From: Hahella sp. CCB-MM4
GTDB taxonomy: Bacteria > Pseudomonadota > Gammaproteobacteria > Pseudomonadales > Oleiphilaceae
Length of the DNA stretch: 64,000 bases
Direction: 5' to 3'
NCBI RefSeq assembly: GCF_002260525.1
Contig: NZ_MRYI01000023.1
Coordinates: 29,128 to 93,127 of the forward strand
The translations under genes and the position numbers were made by a program. This document shows, piece by piece, positions 16,952 through 26,623 of this stretch; the first letter of the stretch is position 1; each line of letters begins with the position of its first letter. Under the pieces are notes generated by a model that worked only from the letters and a program-made list of their open reading frames with translations, ran no database searches and was not told where the DNA came from.

Positions 16952-18451
16952 TTACCCCATCGTCGGCATATTGAAATCAGCCCCCGTTCGCATGCCGGTT
17001 GGCCAGCGACTCGTAATGGTCTTCATCTTGGTGAAGAAGCGCACTCCATCCGGACCATGCATGTGTAACGGACCAAATAGGGACCGCTTCCAGCCACCAA
17101 AGCTATGAAATGCCATCGGTACTGGAATTGGCACGTTAACACCGACCATACCGACCTTGATGTCTTCACTGAATTTGCGCGCAGTATCTCCATCACGGGT
17201 AAAGACGGCAGTGCCGTTGCCATATTCATGGTCATTGATAATTTTCACAGCTTCGTCATAACTGTCGACTCGAACAACCGCCAACACTGGGCCAAATATT
17301 TCCTCCTGATGTATGCGCATACCAGGCTTCACATGATCGAACAGTGTCGGTCCCACAAAGAATCCTTTACCTTCGTTAATATGGGAAGTATCTCGCCCAT
17401 CAACAACCAGGGTTGCCCCCTCACCCACGCCCAGATCAATGTAATTGCGAACTTTGGCGGCGTGCTCGGCGGTAATCAAAGGCCCCATGTGAGGTTCTGG
17501 TGTACTCATTCCATCACCAATTTTCATTTTGGCTATTTCTTCGGTCAGGTCGTGTATCAAATGATCCGCGGTCTTTTCTCCCACACAGACTGCCACTGAA
17601 ATCGCCATGCAGCGTTCACCCGCCGAACCATAAGCAGCTCCCATCAAAGAACCAATGACCAAGCTGGGATCTGCATCGGGCATGACCACCATATGGTTCT
17701 TGGCTCCACCCAGCGCTTGTGCGCGTTTACCGTGAGCACAGGCAGTGGAATAGATGTACTCTGCAACAGGTGTTGAACCAACAAAGCTGACCGCCTGGAC
17801 CTCCGGGTCGGTGAGTAACGCATCAACCGCTTCTTTATCGCCATTGACGATATTGAAAACGCCATCGGGCAGACCCGCCTGTGTTAGTAGTTCAGCAAGG
17901 CGATAAGTCGTGCTTGGATCTTTTTCGGACGGTTTCATGACGAAAGTATTGCCACAGGCAATGGCGATCGGAAACATCCACATAGGTACCATCGCAGGGA
18001 AGTTAAAAGGGCTGATGCCAACGCACACTCCCAAAGGTTGCATCAGAGAATGACTGTCGACGCCCCGGCCAACGTTAAGACTGTGTTCGCCTTTTAGCAG
18101 GTGGGGTATGCCACAGGCAAATTCCACCACTTCCAGCCCACGGATCAGTTCACCTTTGGCGTCTGAGAAGACCTTGCCATGTTCGAGGGTGATCAGTGTT
18201 GCCAGTTCATCCGCATGGGCCTCAATCAATTCCTTGAATTTAAACATTACCCTGGCGCGGCGCAGTGGAGGAGTCTTCGACCAGCTCTCGAAGGCGTCCG
18301 CTGCTGCCTTTATGGCCGCCTGTGTTTCCTCGGCGGTCGATAATCCAACCTGAGCGACGATTTCAGAGTTGGCCGGATTATGAACATCGAGTATCCGACC
18401 GCTGTTGATCGGTGATGACTTGCCATTGATGTAGTTTCCGATAACGGTCAT
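16952..18451 (-). CDS. iolA: Methylmalonate/malonate-semialdehyde dehydrogenase IolA
   Basis: 499 residues of the aldehyde dehydrogenase superfamily, MMSDH branch. Features: VCVGISPFNFPAMVPMWMFP (NAD-binding entry), FVGSTPVAEY, and the catalytic Cys in SAGERCMAIS. It is CoA-acylating and oxidises malonate semialdehyde to acetyl-CoA, the last inositol step. The frame is open upstream to 18673, but the ATG at 18451 has GGAGA 6 nt away and matches the usual N-terminus (YINGK), so the extra 74 codons are discounted. A paralogue lies at 50881. Confidence 0.94.
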   Translation of the reverse strand: MTVIGNYINGKSSPINSGRILDVHNPANSEIVAQVGLSTAEETQAAIKAAADAFESWSKTPPLRRARVMFKFKELIEAHADELATLITLEHGKVFSDAKGELIRGLEVVEFACGIPHLLKGEHSLNVGRGVDSHSLMQPLGVCVGISPFNFPAMVPMWMFPIAIACGNTFVMKPSEKDPSTTYRLAELLTQAGLPDGVFNIVNGDKEAVDALLTDPEVQAVSFVGSTPVAEYIYSTACAHGKRAQALGGAKNHMVVMPDADPSLVIGSLMGAAYGSAGERCMAISVAVCVGEKTADHLIHDLTEEIAKMKIGDGMSTPEPHMGPLITAEHAAKVRNYIDLGVGEGATLVVDGRDTSHINEGKGFFVGPTLFDHVKPGMRIHQEEIFGPVLAVVRVDSYDEAVKIINDHEYGNGTAVFTRDGDTARKFSEDIKVGMVGVNVPIPVPMAFHSFGGWKRSLFGPLHMHGPDGVRFFTKMKTITSRWPTGMRTGADFNMPTMG

Positions 18452-18557
18452 AAGGTTCTCCAATAATGCTCTGTTATTTGGGTGCTCTGTCGATAGCGAG
18501 ATTTCACCCTGGTTGTAGTTCTGGTTTGGCCTGGATTGTTGCTCTGAGCAGACTTGC

Positions 18558-20393
18558 CTAATCAAAAGTCCGCTGAAAAGCAGCGCTACGGTTGTATTTT
18601 TCCCTTGCCTGCTCCAAGCGATCGGGGCCTCCTGTCTGGGGTACGGCAACGTCCCACCAATGACCACCCACACCGGTGCCGGGAGTCGCGTCAGTATCGA
18701 TAACGATCACCGTAGGTATGTTACGGCCTCGCGCCGCCACCACTTTGGCTTCGAGCTCCGTGATCGACCTCGCTTTTTCGGCGTACGCCCCCATCGCCGC
18801 GGCGTGGGCGACAAAATCGATTTCCGGCTGCACTTCGATATTGGTGTCCTTATACATGTTGTTGAATTCAGCGCCACCACACTCAATTTGCAGACGATTG
18901 ATACAGCCGTAACCACGGTTGTCTGTCAGTACGATGGTAAAAGGCACCCGCCGCATGACCGCAGTTGCCAGTTCTGAATTGGCCATCATGTAGGAACCGT
19001 CACCAACGAAGCAGATCACCTCTTTATCCGGCCGCGCCAACTTAATCCCCATAGCGCCGGCTACTTCATACCCCATGCAGCTATAGCCATATTCCATGTG
19101 ATAGCCTCCCTGCGCAGCCTGCCAAAGCACCTGTAACGCACCGGGCATGGTTCCTGCGGCGCACATAACGACGCTGTTGTCTTGGGCAACCCGTTGCACG
19201 GCACCAATCACCTGTACGTCAGTAGGTAAAGCGACCGAGTCTGTCGACGGAGCGGAAGTGACTTGAGCGACTTTATCGAGCCAATCAAGGCGCGACTGCG
19301 TATCAAACATCGGTCCACGATAGCCGGAAAGCTCCTTGGAAAGAGCCGCCAAAGTGGCTTTGGCATCTCCGACACAGGGCATCGCGCCATGCTTACCGGC
19401 GTCATATCCATGCAGATTGATAGACACCAAACGCCGCCCTCCGTTTTTAAACAATGCCCAGGACCCGGTGGTGAAATCCTGGAAGCGGGTGCCGATACCA
19501 ATCACCAGATCGGCCTGTTCACAGAGCTGATTGGCACACTGGGAGCCGGTCACTCCGGGCGATCCGAAGTTGAGAGGATGCTTCCAGTCGTTTGCCCCCT
19601 TCCCTGCCTGGGTTTCAACAAAAGGAATATTGTGAGTTTCGGCAAAGGACGCCAGCTCAGCCTCGGCTTCTGAATAAATCACACCGCCTCCCGAAACAAT
19701 CACCGGTTGCTTTGCAGAACGGATCATCGAAACAATATCGGCCAATTCTCGCGGATCAGGTAGCGGGCGGCGGATTCGCCAGGTTTTTTTCGTAAAGAAG
19801 CTCTCGGGATATTCAAATGCTTCTGCCTGGACATCCTGGCAGAAGGCAAGACACACTGGGCCGCAGTTGACTGGGTCGGTCATCACCGATAAAGCTCGCG
19901 GCAGGCAAGTAAGCAAATGTTCCGGTCGGGTAATTCGGTCAAAGTAGCGAACCAACGGGCGAAAAGCGTCGTTCGCACTGACGGTACCATCGTCAAAGTC
20001 TTCAATTTGCTGGAGTACTGGATCAGGCCTGCGGTTGGCAAAGATGTCGCCGCATACCATTAACAACGGCAGACGGTTGACGTGGGCCAGCGCTGCAGCT
20101 GTCACCAGGTTGGTGGAGCCTGGTCCGATTGATGAAGTAACCGCTTGCGCGCGCTTTCGTTTATGGGTTTTGGCGTAGGCGATAGCGGCATGTGCCATCG
20201 TCTGTTCATTTTGTCCACGCCAGGTTGGGAAAGCCTCCCCGGCTCCATGCAGGGCTTCGCCGATACCGGCGACGTTACCATGTCCAAAAATCGCCCACAT
20301 GCCTTCAATAAAGCGCTCCCCGTCTTCTGTCATTTGGACGGACAGCCACTTGATCATTGCCTGTGCGGCTGTAAGCCTGATTGTTTTAGCCAT
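18558..20393 (-). CDS. iolD: 3D-(3,5/4)-trihydroxycyclohexane-1,2-dione hydrolase IolD
   Basis: 611 residues, a thiamine-diphosphate enzyme of the acetolactate-synthase fold. The N-terminal PYR domain begins with RLTAAQAMIKWLSVQ and has HGNVAGIGEAL. The C-terminal PP domain has the ThDP/Mg motif GDGSYMMANSELATA. IolD hydrolytically opens the trione ring to 5-deoxy-glucuronate. The start at 20393 overlaps the iolC stop by 8 bp and has GAGGTG about 7 nt upstream; the open codons to 20408 are discounted. A 106-bp gap separates it from iolA. Confidence 0.94.
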   Translation of the reverse strand: MAKTIRLTAAQAMIKWLSVQMTEDGERFIEGMWAIFGHGNVAGIGEALHGAGEAFPTWRGQNEQTMAHAAIAYAKTHKRKRAQAVTSSIGPGSTNLVTAAALAHVNRLPLLMVCGDIFANRRPDPVLQQIEDFDDGTVSANDAFRPLVRYFDRITRPEHLLTCLPRALSVMTDPVNCGPVCLAFCQDVQAEAFEYPESFFTKKTWRIRRPLPDPRELADIVSMIRSAKQPVIVSGGGVIYSEAEAELASFAETHNIPFVETQAGKGANDWKHPLNFGSPGVTGSQCANQLCEQADLVIGIGTRFQDFTTGSWALFKNGGRRLVSINLHGYDAGKHGAMPCVGDAKATLAALSKELSGYRGPMFDTQSRLDWLDKVAQVTSAPSTDSVALPTDVQVIGAVQRVAQDNSVVMCAAGTMPGALQVLWQAAQGGYHMEYGYSCMGYEVAGAMGIKLARPDKEVICFVGDGSYMMANSELATAVMRRVPFTIVLTDNRGYGCINRLQIECGGAEFNNMYKDTNIEVQPEIDFVAHAAAMGAYAEKARSITELEAKVVAARGRNIPTVIVIDTDATPGTGVGGHWWDVAVPQTGGPDRLEQAREKYNRSAAFQRTFD

Positions 20394-22332
20394 TTGCCTG
20401 CACCTCATGCTGGTATCCTCGCATCGCTGCGAATCTTGCTTCGTCCCAAATGTCGCAGAGGCGACGAAAGCGGCTCGTCATGTCTGCAACAGCTTCTTCG
20501 TCAGAAATTTTTCCGCTCATCCACGCCCGTGCCGCATCGCCGAATATGGTACGCCCCACGGCGAATCCTTTGACCAGATCAAACTTCGCGGCAATGTCGA
20601 AGCTTGCCTGCAGTTCTGCTTGGGGGGCATCCAGCCCCAGAACAACGATTCCGCGGGTGTGCCGGTCATGGGATTCGATGGCATCAATTACGTTGCGCCA
20701 GGCGTTTTCGTCAGTCATGGGCTCCAGCTTCCACCAGTCGGGATAAACGCCCAGTTCGTAGAACTGATGAATCAGTGCCGCCACCGTTGTGGCATCAACC
20801 GGCCCGACTTTCGAAGGGATAATTTCCAACAAAAACTCCAGCCTGTTGCGGCGAGCGCTTTCAAACAGCCGCTTGACGGTCTCCTCCTGAGCAGAGCGAG
20901 TGGCTTCGTCATCATCCGGATGGCAAAAACACAGTACTTTGACAACGTTTTCTTTTGCCCATTCCTGCAGGCCACCAAAGTCAGCACCCAGCTCGGGCTC
21001 CAATCTCAATGGCCGTGAACCGGGCCATTCTGTCGGCCGGCCAATCCACAACCCGGAACCGGATGCGGCATGCAACGCTGCTTTACCAATCCGGTTGTCG
21101 CATAGGATGCCGTAGCCATCGCGACTGTCCTGCACGGCAACAGCCGCTTGCAGGCAAAGCTTCTTGAAAGCTGCACCTTTATCCGGGTGATAGTCGGCCA
21201 TTTCCTCCAGCTGCAAACGATGATCAAAGGCAAAGACCCGCATGGTCGACCAGTCGCCCCCATTGCGGGTATGGCGGGTGGTCGCCCAATGAATCTGTTC
21301 GAGTGTTTGCTCGTTACGCAAATCTGTACGAACCACTCCTCGGTTAAGGAAAAAGCTTAATTCTTTGAGGCTTGGATAAGCCGGTGTGCAACCGTGCCGG
21401 CTGACCGCAAAAGCTCCGCAAGCGTTGGCATAACGTAACGCCGCAGGCCAGCCTTCATCGTCCATCCAGCCTTTTAACAATCCAGAAAAGAAGCCGTCAC
21501 CAGCTCCCAGGACATTAAATACCTCTATCGGGAAACCCTCACCGGTCAGTCCGTCATCTAACGAATCCGGTACGGTCTGTTCCAACGCCACCGCGCCAAG
21601 AGAACCACGCTTACACACCAAAGTGGCTTCCGAATGTTCTCTTACCCTGCGCAGGGCTGATACGGTATCCACTGAACCGCCAGCAATATGAAATTCCTCT
21701 TCAGTACCGACAATTAGATCAAACCAATGCAGCGTCGAAAGCAGTTTTTCGGTGACTTTTTCACTGGCCACAAAACGGCTTTCTCCCTCCCCGTGGCCGG
21801 CAACCCCCCAAAGGTTTGGACGATAATCGATATCGAGTGCGGTGCGGAGTCCATGTTTTCGAGCCAGTTGCAAAGCTTTTACAACAGCCGCTTCGGTGCG
21901 GGAGTGGCTTAAGTGCGTTCCGGTTACGACCAGGGCGCGAGCTGAAGCGATCAGCGATTCGTCAATATCGTCCTCGCAAAGAGCCATATCGGCACAATTT
22001 TCCCGGTAGAAAATCAGAGGGAACTGATCTTCATCGCGGATTCCCAGGATGACCAGGGCTGTAAGCCTTTCCGGATCAACTTTAACGCCGTCTATGCAGA
22101 CTCCTTCACGCTTTAATTGCTCAAGAATAAAGCGCCCCATATGTTCATTGCCCACCCGTGAAATGAGCGCTGATCTTAAACCCAGCCTGGCAGCGCCGCA
22201 GGCGATATTGGTTGGGCTGCCGCCGATGTATTTTTCAAAGGAGCCCATATCTTCAAGTCGGCCACCAATTTGTGTCCCGTAAAGGTCAACGCCTGCACGG
22301 CCGAGGGTAATGACATCGAGTTGCTTGTTCAT
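20386..22332 (-). CDS. iolC: 5-dehydro-2-deoxygluconokinase fused to DUF2090 aldolase-like domain (IolC)
   Basis: 648 residues. The N-terminal half (about 1-330) is a PfkB/ribokinase-type kinase: ITLGRAGVDLYGTQIGG, YIGGSPTNIACGAARLGL and the catalytic-base loop VLGAGDGFFSGLLKGW. The C-terminal half (about 335-648) is a DUF2090 TIM-barrel domain (VFAFDHRLQLEEMA) related to the IolJ-type aldolase. The fusion probably phosphorylates 2-deoxy-5-keto-gluconate and then cleaves it to dihydroxyacetone phosphate and malonate semialdehyde. The fused form is common in Proteobacteria. The ATG at 22332 is 5 bp past the upstream stop codon; an in-frame TTG at 22341 is less likely. Confidence 0.93.
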   Translation of the reverse strand: MNKQLDVITLGRAGVDLYGTQIGGRLEDMGSFEKYIGGSPTNIACGAARLGLRSALISRVGNEHMGRFILEQLKREGVCIDGVKVDPERLTALVILGIRDEDQFPLIFYRENCADMALCEDDIDESLIASARALVVTGTHLSHSRTEAAVVKALQLARKHGLRTALDIDYRPNLWGVAGHGEGESRFVASEKVTEKLLSTLHWFDLIVGTEEEFHIAGGSVDTVSALRRVREHSEATLVCKRGSLGAVALEQTVPDSLDDGLTGEGFPIEVFNVLGAGDGFFSGLLKGWMDDEGWPAALRYANACGAFAVSRHGCTPAYPSLKELSFFLNRGVVRTDLRNEQTLEQIHWATTRHTRNGGDWSTMRVFAFDHRLQLEEMADYHPDKGAAFKKLCLQAAVAVQDSRDGYGILCDNRIGKAALHAASGSGLWIGRPTEWPGSRPLRLEPELGADFGGLQEWAKENVVKVLCFCHPDDDEATRSAQEETVKRLFESARRNRLEFLLEIIPSKVGPVDATTVAALIHQFYELGVYPDWWKLEPMTDENAWRNVIDAIESHDRHTRGIVVLGLDAPQAELQASFDIAAKFDLVKGFAVGRTIFGDAARAWMSGKISDEEAVADMTSRFRRLCDIWDEARFAAMRGYQHEVQANG

Positions 22333-22337
22333 AACGG

Positions 22338-23297
22338 TCAAAATCCTGTCTGCAATAGATAGTTTCGTGATGCGGTCAGGTCGCGAAGTATTGAGCCGGC
22401 GTTGCGAGGATCTCGCTCCTGCTCAATAGTGATGTAACCGCGATAACCCTTTTCTGCCAAAAAGGAACGGATGGCCGGGTAGTCGATTGCGCCCTGCCCG
22501 ATAGCGCACATGACACCCTTCGCACAGGCGTCAAAGAAACGGATGTCTTCCTTCATCACCTCGGCATAAACCTGTGCGTCGATGTCTTTGAAGTGAATGT
22601 AATCAACCCGTTGCCAGTAGCGGCTCAATGCCTCCCTGGGATCCATGCCCGCATACAACAGGTGACCGGTATCCAGGCATAGGCCCGCCGTGTCCAGATG
22701 GATGTCCTCCACAATCTTCGCCAGCTCATCTTCGAATTCGATGTAACCACCGGCGTGAGGGTGAATCACTGCACGAATGTTGTACTTGTCTCTAGCCAGC
22801 TCCGAAATCGCACGGATGTTGTCGATAAGATTCTGCCACCGGGTCGAATCCAGGCGCGGCGCCCTATCGGAATGACCGGCAGCGAAGTCACGTTCGTCGT
22901 GCCCCCAGTCCATCACCGTCAGGTAGGGCGCTTGGGGGCCGTCTTCTCCATGTTTTATTGGCTGTTTTTTCAGTGAGCGGGTCTTCTGCGGCCGAGGCAG
23001 TTGGCTCAGCAGCCCGCAGATCTCATCTGTTTGTCGCAATAATTGATCACGGTTGGTAATACTGACCAAGTCATCAAAAATAGTGCCGGCAACGATGCTC
23101 AACCCTCTATCCCGCAGAGCCGAGGACAGAACGCCCACGTCCAGCGGCATATAACCGTAAGGTCCAAGCTCCAGACCTTGAAAACCAGCCTTAGCAGCCT
23201 CATCCAGCACCTGAGTCCAGGCTGGCAGGTGCGGATTCGAAATGTCATCCACTCCCCAGCAACAGGGCGCACAGGTCAAAGAAATGGACATCGTCAT
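22338..23297 (-). CDS. iolE: TIM-barrel sugar isomerase/epimerase, probable inosose dehydratase (IolE-like)
   Basis: 319 residues of the AP-endonuclease-2/xylose-isomerase-like family. IolE-compatible features are SLTCAPCCWGVDDI at the N-terminus (IolE has a W-x-NDD motif there), VIHPHAGGYIEFEDE, LCLDTGHLLYAGMDP, YIHFKDID and a C-terminal GYITIEQERDP, covering the metal-binding His/Asp/Glu set. IolE dehydrates 2-keto-myo-inositol. It sits immediately upstream of iolC in a standard iol order, and is the best IolE candidate of the three isomerase-like genes. The role remains inferred. Start at 23297 with AGAGAGA upstream. Confidence 0.65.
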   Translation of the reverse strand: MTMSISLTCAPCCWGVDDISNPHLPAWTQVLDEAAKAGFQGLELGPYGYMPLDVGVLSSALRDRGLSIVAGTIFDDLVSITNRDQLLRQTDEICGLLSQLPRPQKTRSLKKQPIKHGEDGPQAPYLTVMDWGHDERDFAAGHSDRAPRLDSTRWQNLIDNIRAISELARDKYNIRAVIHPHAGGYIEFEDELAKIVEDIHLDTAGLCLDTGHLLYAGMDPREALSRYWQRVDYIHFKDIDAQVYAEVMKEDIRFFDACAKGVMCAIGQGAIDYPAIRSFLAEKGYRGYITIEQERDPRNAGSILRDLTASRNYLLQTGF

Positions 23298-23343
23298 CAC
23301 TGATCTCTCTGTTCTATTCAGCAGCCTGAAAAAAGCAATCGTT

Positions 23344-23384
23344 TAAAAAAGTCCGCAAAGCGGGACTGGTATTGCTTTGCGGAC
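23344..23384 (-). terminator. Strong rho-independent terminator splitting the inositol array
   Basis: GTCCGCAAAG (23351-23360) pairs perfectly with CTTTGCGGAC (23375-23384). Read on the minus strand the stem is followed by TTTTTTAAACG. It lies directly after the isomerase gene ending at 23391, so transport/iolG genes and the iolE-C-D-A-B genes are probably separate or attenuated units. Confidence 0.92.
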
Positions 23385-23390
23385 AAGTGG

Positions 23391-24332
23391 TCAGCGAATG
23401 ATGGTCGCCTGGAGAGCGTCAATAGACGACTGAATACCGGCTTCGGTAGACATCGTAAAATCTTCCATCTCCAACGAAACCCAGTCGTTGTAGCCCATCA
23501 TTCCAACCACCGAGAAGAACTCTTTCCACCATTGCAGATCGTGCCCTGCACCTACCGCAACATAGTTCCAGGATCGGCTGGCAACGTCAGTCACCTCACG
23601 CAACTCAAGCAAGCCGTTAATATCTGCCAGACCACGTTCTATGCGGGTATCCTTGCCGTGAACGTGATGTATCGCATCGCCTAATGCTCTCGCTGCGGCA
23701 ATGGGGCAAGCCCCTTTCCAGAACAGATGCGAAGGATCGAGGTTCATGCCGACCATAGGGCCGACTTCATTGCGAAGACGGAACAGGGTGTCCGGATTCC
23801 AAACCAACATGGCGGAGAAATTTTCCAGTGCATACTTTTCCACGCCAACCTGGGTAGCCAGGCTGACCAGATCGCGCCATAAAGGAAATGCCCTGTCTTC
23901 CCACTGGTAGCGATCTCGCTCCGGCATTTCATCCGGCCAGCTCTTGGTGTACACCAGCCAGTTAGGCACCATATCCCCGGGTGCAGCCTCCGGTAGACCG
24001 GACATGGTGACAATTTTCTTCACTCCGATTTCGCCCGCCAGACGAATGGTGTCTTCCATCTCACGACGGTGGCGTTTGCCCATCTCACCCGGATCGAGTG
24101 GATTGGCAGAGCAATTCAGTGCAGCAATTTGAAGCCCGCGAACTTCAATTTCTTTCAGTTTTTTTCTCAAAAGAGCCTTGTCTTCGAGAAGTTCCTGGGC
24201 TCGGAAATGCGGGGCCCTGGACCATCCGCCGCCAGTCATTTCCAGCCCTTCAACACCCAGGCTGACACACTTGTCGAGCATGTCGGTAAACGACAGATCA
24301 CCCATGACATCGGTACAAATTGACAGTTTCAT
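23391..24332 (-). CDS. TIM-barrel sugar phosphate isomerase/epimerase
   Basis: 313 residues starting MKLSICTDVMGDLSFTDML, an AP-endonuclease-2-like barrel. The family metal ligands appear as KYALENFSAM (Glu), MNLDPSHLFW (Asp/His), HHVHGKDTR (His) and WVSLEMEDF (Glu). It carries out a metal-dependent isomerisation, epimerisation or dehydration of a sugar or cyclitol-derived ketone; the exact step is unknown. The last gene before the terminator, 21 bp after an oxidoreductase gene. GAGGAAA 7-8 nt before the ATG at 24332 sets the start. Confidence 0.83.
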   Translation of the reverse strand: MKLSICTDVMGDLSFTDMLDKCVSLGVEGLEMTGGGWSRAPHFRAQELLEDKALLRKKLKEIEVRGLQIAALNCSANPLDPGEMGKRHRREMEDTIRLAGEIGVKKIVTMSGLPEAAPGDMVPNWLVYTKSWPDEMPERDRYQWEDRAFPLWRDLVSLATQVGVEKYALENFSAMLVWNPDTLFRLRNEVGPMVGMNLDPSHLFWKGACPIAAARALGDAIHHVHGKDTRIERGLADINGLLELREVTDVASRSWNYVAVGAGHDLQWWKEFFSVVGMMGYNDWVSLEMEDFTMSTEAGIQSSIDALQATIIR

Positions 24333-24353
24333 CTTGCGTTTCCTCAAACAAAA

Positions 24354-25526
24354 TTATTGATAATCAATCCACACCGCGCCGTCATTGGCTGAACGGACGC
24401 AGTTTTCCAGCCAGCGGACACCTTCGGTGCCCGCATCGATGCCGGGATAGTGATGGTCTTGTAAAAATGCTTCGTCACCGCGCAGCTTGGCGTCGATGGC
24501 TTGGGCAATCCAAAGGTAGATGTTGGCCCAGCTGTCGCCGAGACCTTCCGTGTGCAAGGCCCCCATACGGTCAACAGCCAGACTTTCGTCTTCCAGATAA
24601 GGCATTCCGTGATGCAGGATGCGATTCGGCTCTCCCTGCACTTCATAAATCAGCTGATCCGGGTGGGAATCGGACCATTCGACAGAGGCTTTGGCCCCAA
24701 CAAAACGGTAACGCTGGGAACCCATATTCCCCGCATTGACCGAAGACACCCAGAGTCGTCCGCGAGCGCCATTGTTGTAATGCATCAAAACTGTCGCATG
24801 GTCTTCCAAAGGCTCCCTGCTCGGTATAAATGCCTTACGATCACACATCAGTCTGTCGATTTTCAGATGTGGCAGCACAACTTCGGACAGGTAGTAGAGA
24901 TGGGTGCCAATGTCACCAAGAACAAAGGTTGAACCTGCAGTTTCCGGATTGGTGCGCCACTTCACGGCTTCCGGGGCATCAGTATCATCGCCGGCGTTAA
25001 ATCCATGGGTGTACTGCATGTCAATAATTCGAATATCACCAAGCATTCCCCTGGCCACCATGGCAGCCATCTGATGAACCAGAGGGTGGCCGGTAAAACC
25101 GTATGTCACGCCGACGATCAGGCCCTTTTCTTCCGCCAGTGCGCGAACTTCTTCGCACTCCTGTACCGTAAAGAACAATGGCTTTTCACAGATCACGTGA
25201 ATTCCGGCTTGCAGCAGCGCTTTGGTAATCTCAAAATGAGTGAAGTTCGGTGTCGCAACCGATACTACCTCCACGCCATCCTCAAGGGTGGACTCTGCGG
25301 CGATCAGATCCATGTATGTGGCATAGCAGCGATCTTCCACAACTCCCAGATTGCGGCCGAAGTCCCGACCACGTTCGGCATCCAGATCAAAAGCTCCGGC
25401 TACCAGTTGATAAGTCCCGTCGCGTAGGGCTCCGGTACGATGCTTGTATCCCACTTGTCCGGTACGGCCACCACCGACCATTCCCCAACGCAGCGGGCGA
25501 GAAATTGTGCGTTCACCATTAATCAT
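24354..25526 (-). CDS. Gfo/Idh/MocA-family oxidoreductase
   Basis: 390 residues. The Rossmann loop is WGMVGGGRTGQVG, and ATPNFTHFE and VICEKPLFF (EKP motif) follow. The C-terminal domain contains GSTFVLGDIGTHLYYLSE. It is longer than IolG and probably oxidises another inositol isomer or inosose derivative, paired with the downstream isomerase. The start is uncertain: ATG at 25526 with only a weak GGTG upstream; an in-frame GTG is at 25535. The start region itself is part of a 19-bp tandem repeat, which duplicates the start-codon context. Confidence 0.82.
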   Translation of the reverse strand: MINGERTISRPLRWGMVGGGRTGQVGYKHRTGALRDGTYQLVAGAFDLDAERGRDFGRNLGVVEDRCYATYMDLIAAESTLEDGVEVVSVATPNFTHFEITKALLQAGIHVICEKPLFFTVQECEEVRALAEEKGLIVGVTYGFTGHPLVHQMAAMVARGMLGDIRIIDMQYTHGFNAGDDTDAPEAVKWRTNPETAGSTFVLGDIGTHLYYLSEVVLPHLKIDRLMCDRKAFIPSREPLEDHATVLMHYNNGARGRLWVSSVNAGNMGSQRYRFVGAKASVEWSDSHPDQLIYEVQGEPNRILHHGMPYLEDESLAVDRMGALHTEGLGDSWANIYLWIAQAIDAKLRGDEAFLQDHHYPGIDAGTEGVRWLENCVRSANDGAVWIDYQ

Positions 25527-25556
25527 TCTGTTCACCGTGAATCATCAAGTTCACCG
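25511..25556. repeat. 19-bp tandem repeat spanning the start codon of the 24354 gene
   Basis: GTTCACC recurs at 25511, 25530 and 25549, with AATCAT following in the first two units. On the coding strand two units read ATGATTAATGGTGAAC and ATGATTCACGGTGAAC; the first is the real gene start. Confidence 0.7.
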
Positions 25557-25608
25557 AAAAAATGAGCCAAACTCCTGCTGTCTTGAATTTATCTGCCAGC
25601 GAGTATGC

Positions 25609-26613
25609 TTATGCTTCGTAAAGCGCCGGTTTGGATATCGTGTTAACTGCTTCATAATGCCCACTGGTTACCGCTCGCAGCGCAGCATCAGCTGTCAGCG
25701 TCGAGACGTAGCCATCCCAGGCACTGGGGCCGGTGGCTCCACCGTCACGAGCGGCGGCAATCCACTCACGGAATTCCTGGTCGTAAGCCTCGATAAAACG
25801 TTCGCGCCAATCCACCGGAATGCGCTGTCGAATGCCATGACGGTCAGAAATGACTGTTGCCGGTCTATTCGGTAGCGCCGCCACCCCATTTTCACAACTG
25901 ACCTCACCGCGGATGTCGTAGCCGTAGTCGATATTCACTGAAATTTCGACGTCGACGATGACACCACTGGCCATGCGTAGAAGAACGAGCGTCGGATCCC
26001 GTAATTCGCCTCCACGGGAAGAGCGTTTAGGAATGCGTACTTCGACACCGACAATTTCGTCAGACAACAACCAGCGGGAGATATCGGCGTCATGCACCAG
26101 GGTGTCATTGAGCGGCATTTCGGAGGTATACAGACCTTCAGGTACGCTGGCGTTGCGATGTACTGAGCGATACATGAGCGGGGCACCAAGATAGCCTTCA
26201 TCAATCACAGCTTTCAGGTTTCGGTAGTCCGCATCAAAGCGCCGCATGAAGCCGACCTGGATCAGACGACGTCCTAACGCCACTTCGGCCTCGATCACCT
26301 TCAGAGCCGCGGCCTCAGAAGTCACCATCGGTTTTTCGCAGAACACTGGCTTTCCAGCCGCGATACAGTCCAGCAACTGCTCCTCATGGGCAGCGCCCCA
26401 AGAGCAGATCACGACGGCTTCTACCATGTCTGCACGAATCAGTGCCTGTGGGGTATCAAACACTTCTGCCCCTGCCGGTGCAGCCTGGGATGCCCGTGCC
26501 TGATCGATATCACTGACAGCGACGACCTCAACATCCTGCAGCACCTTGGTCAGGCGACGAATATGGTCCTGGCCTATCATGCCGGTACCTATTACTCCAA
26601 CACGTAAAGTCAT
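25609..26613 (-). CDS. iolG: Inositol 2-dehydrogenase IolG
   Basis: 334 residues, the usual IolG size. N-terminus [20 protein letters not shown] carries the NAD loop; VFCEKPMVT is the EKP motif. The catalytic region has [15 protein letters not shown] and the [14 protein letters not shown] stretch (Asp/His pair typical of inositol dehydrogenases). It oxidises myo-inositol to 2-keto-myo-inositol with NAD, the first pathway step. Start at 26613 with GAAGGTGA close upstream; codons in frame to 26712 overlap the upstream gene and are discounted. Only 10 bp follow the upstream gene. Confidence 0.92.
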   Translation of the reverse strand: MTLRVGVIGTGMIGQDHIRRLTKVLQDVEVVAVSDIDQARASQAAPAGAEVFDTPQALIRADMVEAVVICSWGAAHEEQLLDCIAAGKPVFCEKPMVTSEAAALKVIEAEVALGRRLIQVGFMRRFDADYRNLKAVIDEGYLGAPLMYRSVHRNASVPEGLYTSEMPLNDTLVHDADISRWLLSDEIVGVEVRIPKRSSRGGELRDPTLVLLRMASGVIVDVEISVNIDYGYDIRGEVSCENGVAALPNRPATVISDRHGIRQRIPVDWRERFIEAYDQEFREWIAAARDGGATGPSAWDGYVSTLTADAALRAVTSGHYEAVNTISKPALYEA

Positions 26614-26623
26614 AACGTCACCT

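Noticed and set aside
18452..18673. 74-codon N-terminal extension of IolA
   Set aside because: The ATG at 18451 has a good ribosome site and matches the family N-terminus; the extension is simply open frame in the iolD-iolA gap.
22698..22976. Long antisense frames inside the inositol and polyol genes
   Set aside because: They are shadows of well-supported genes on the opposite strand.
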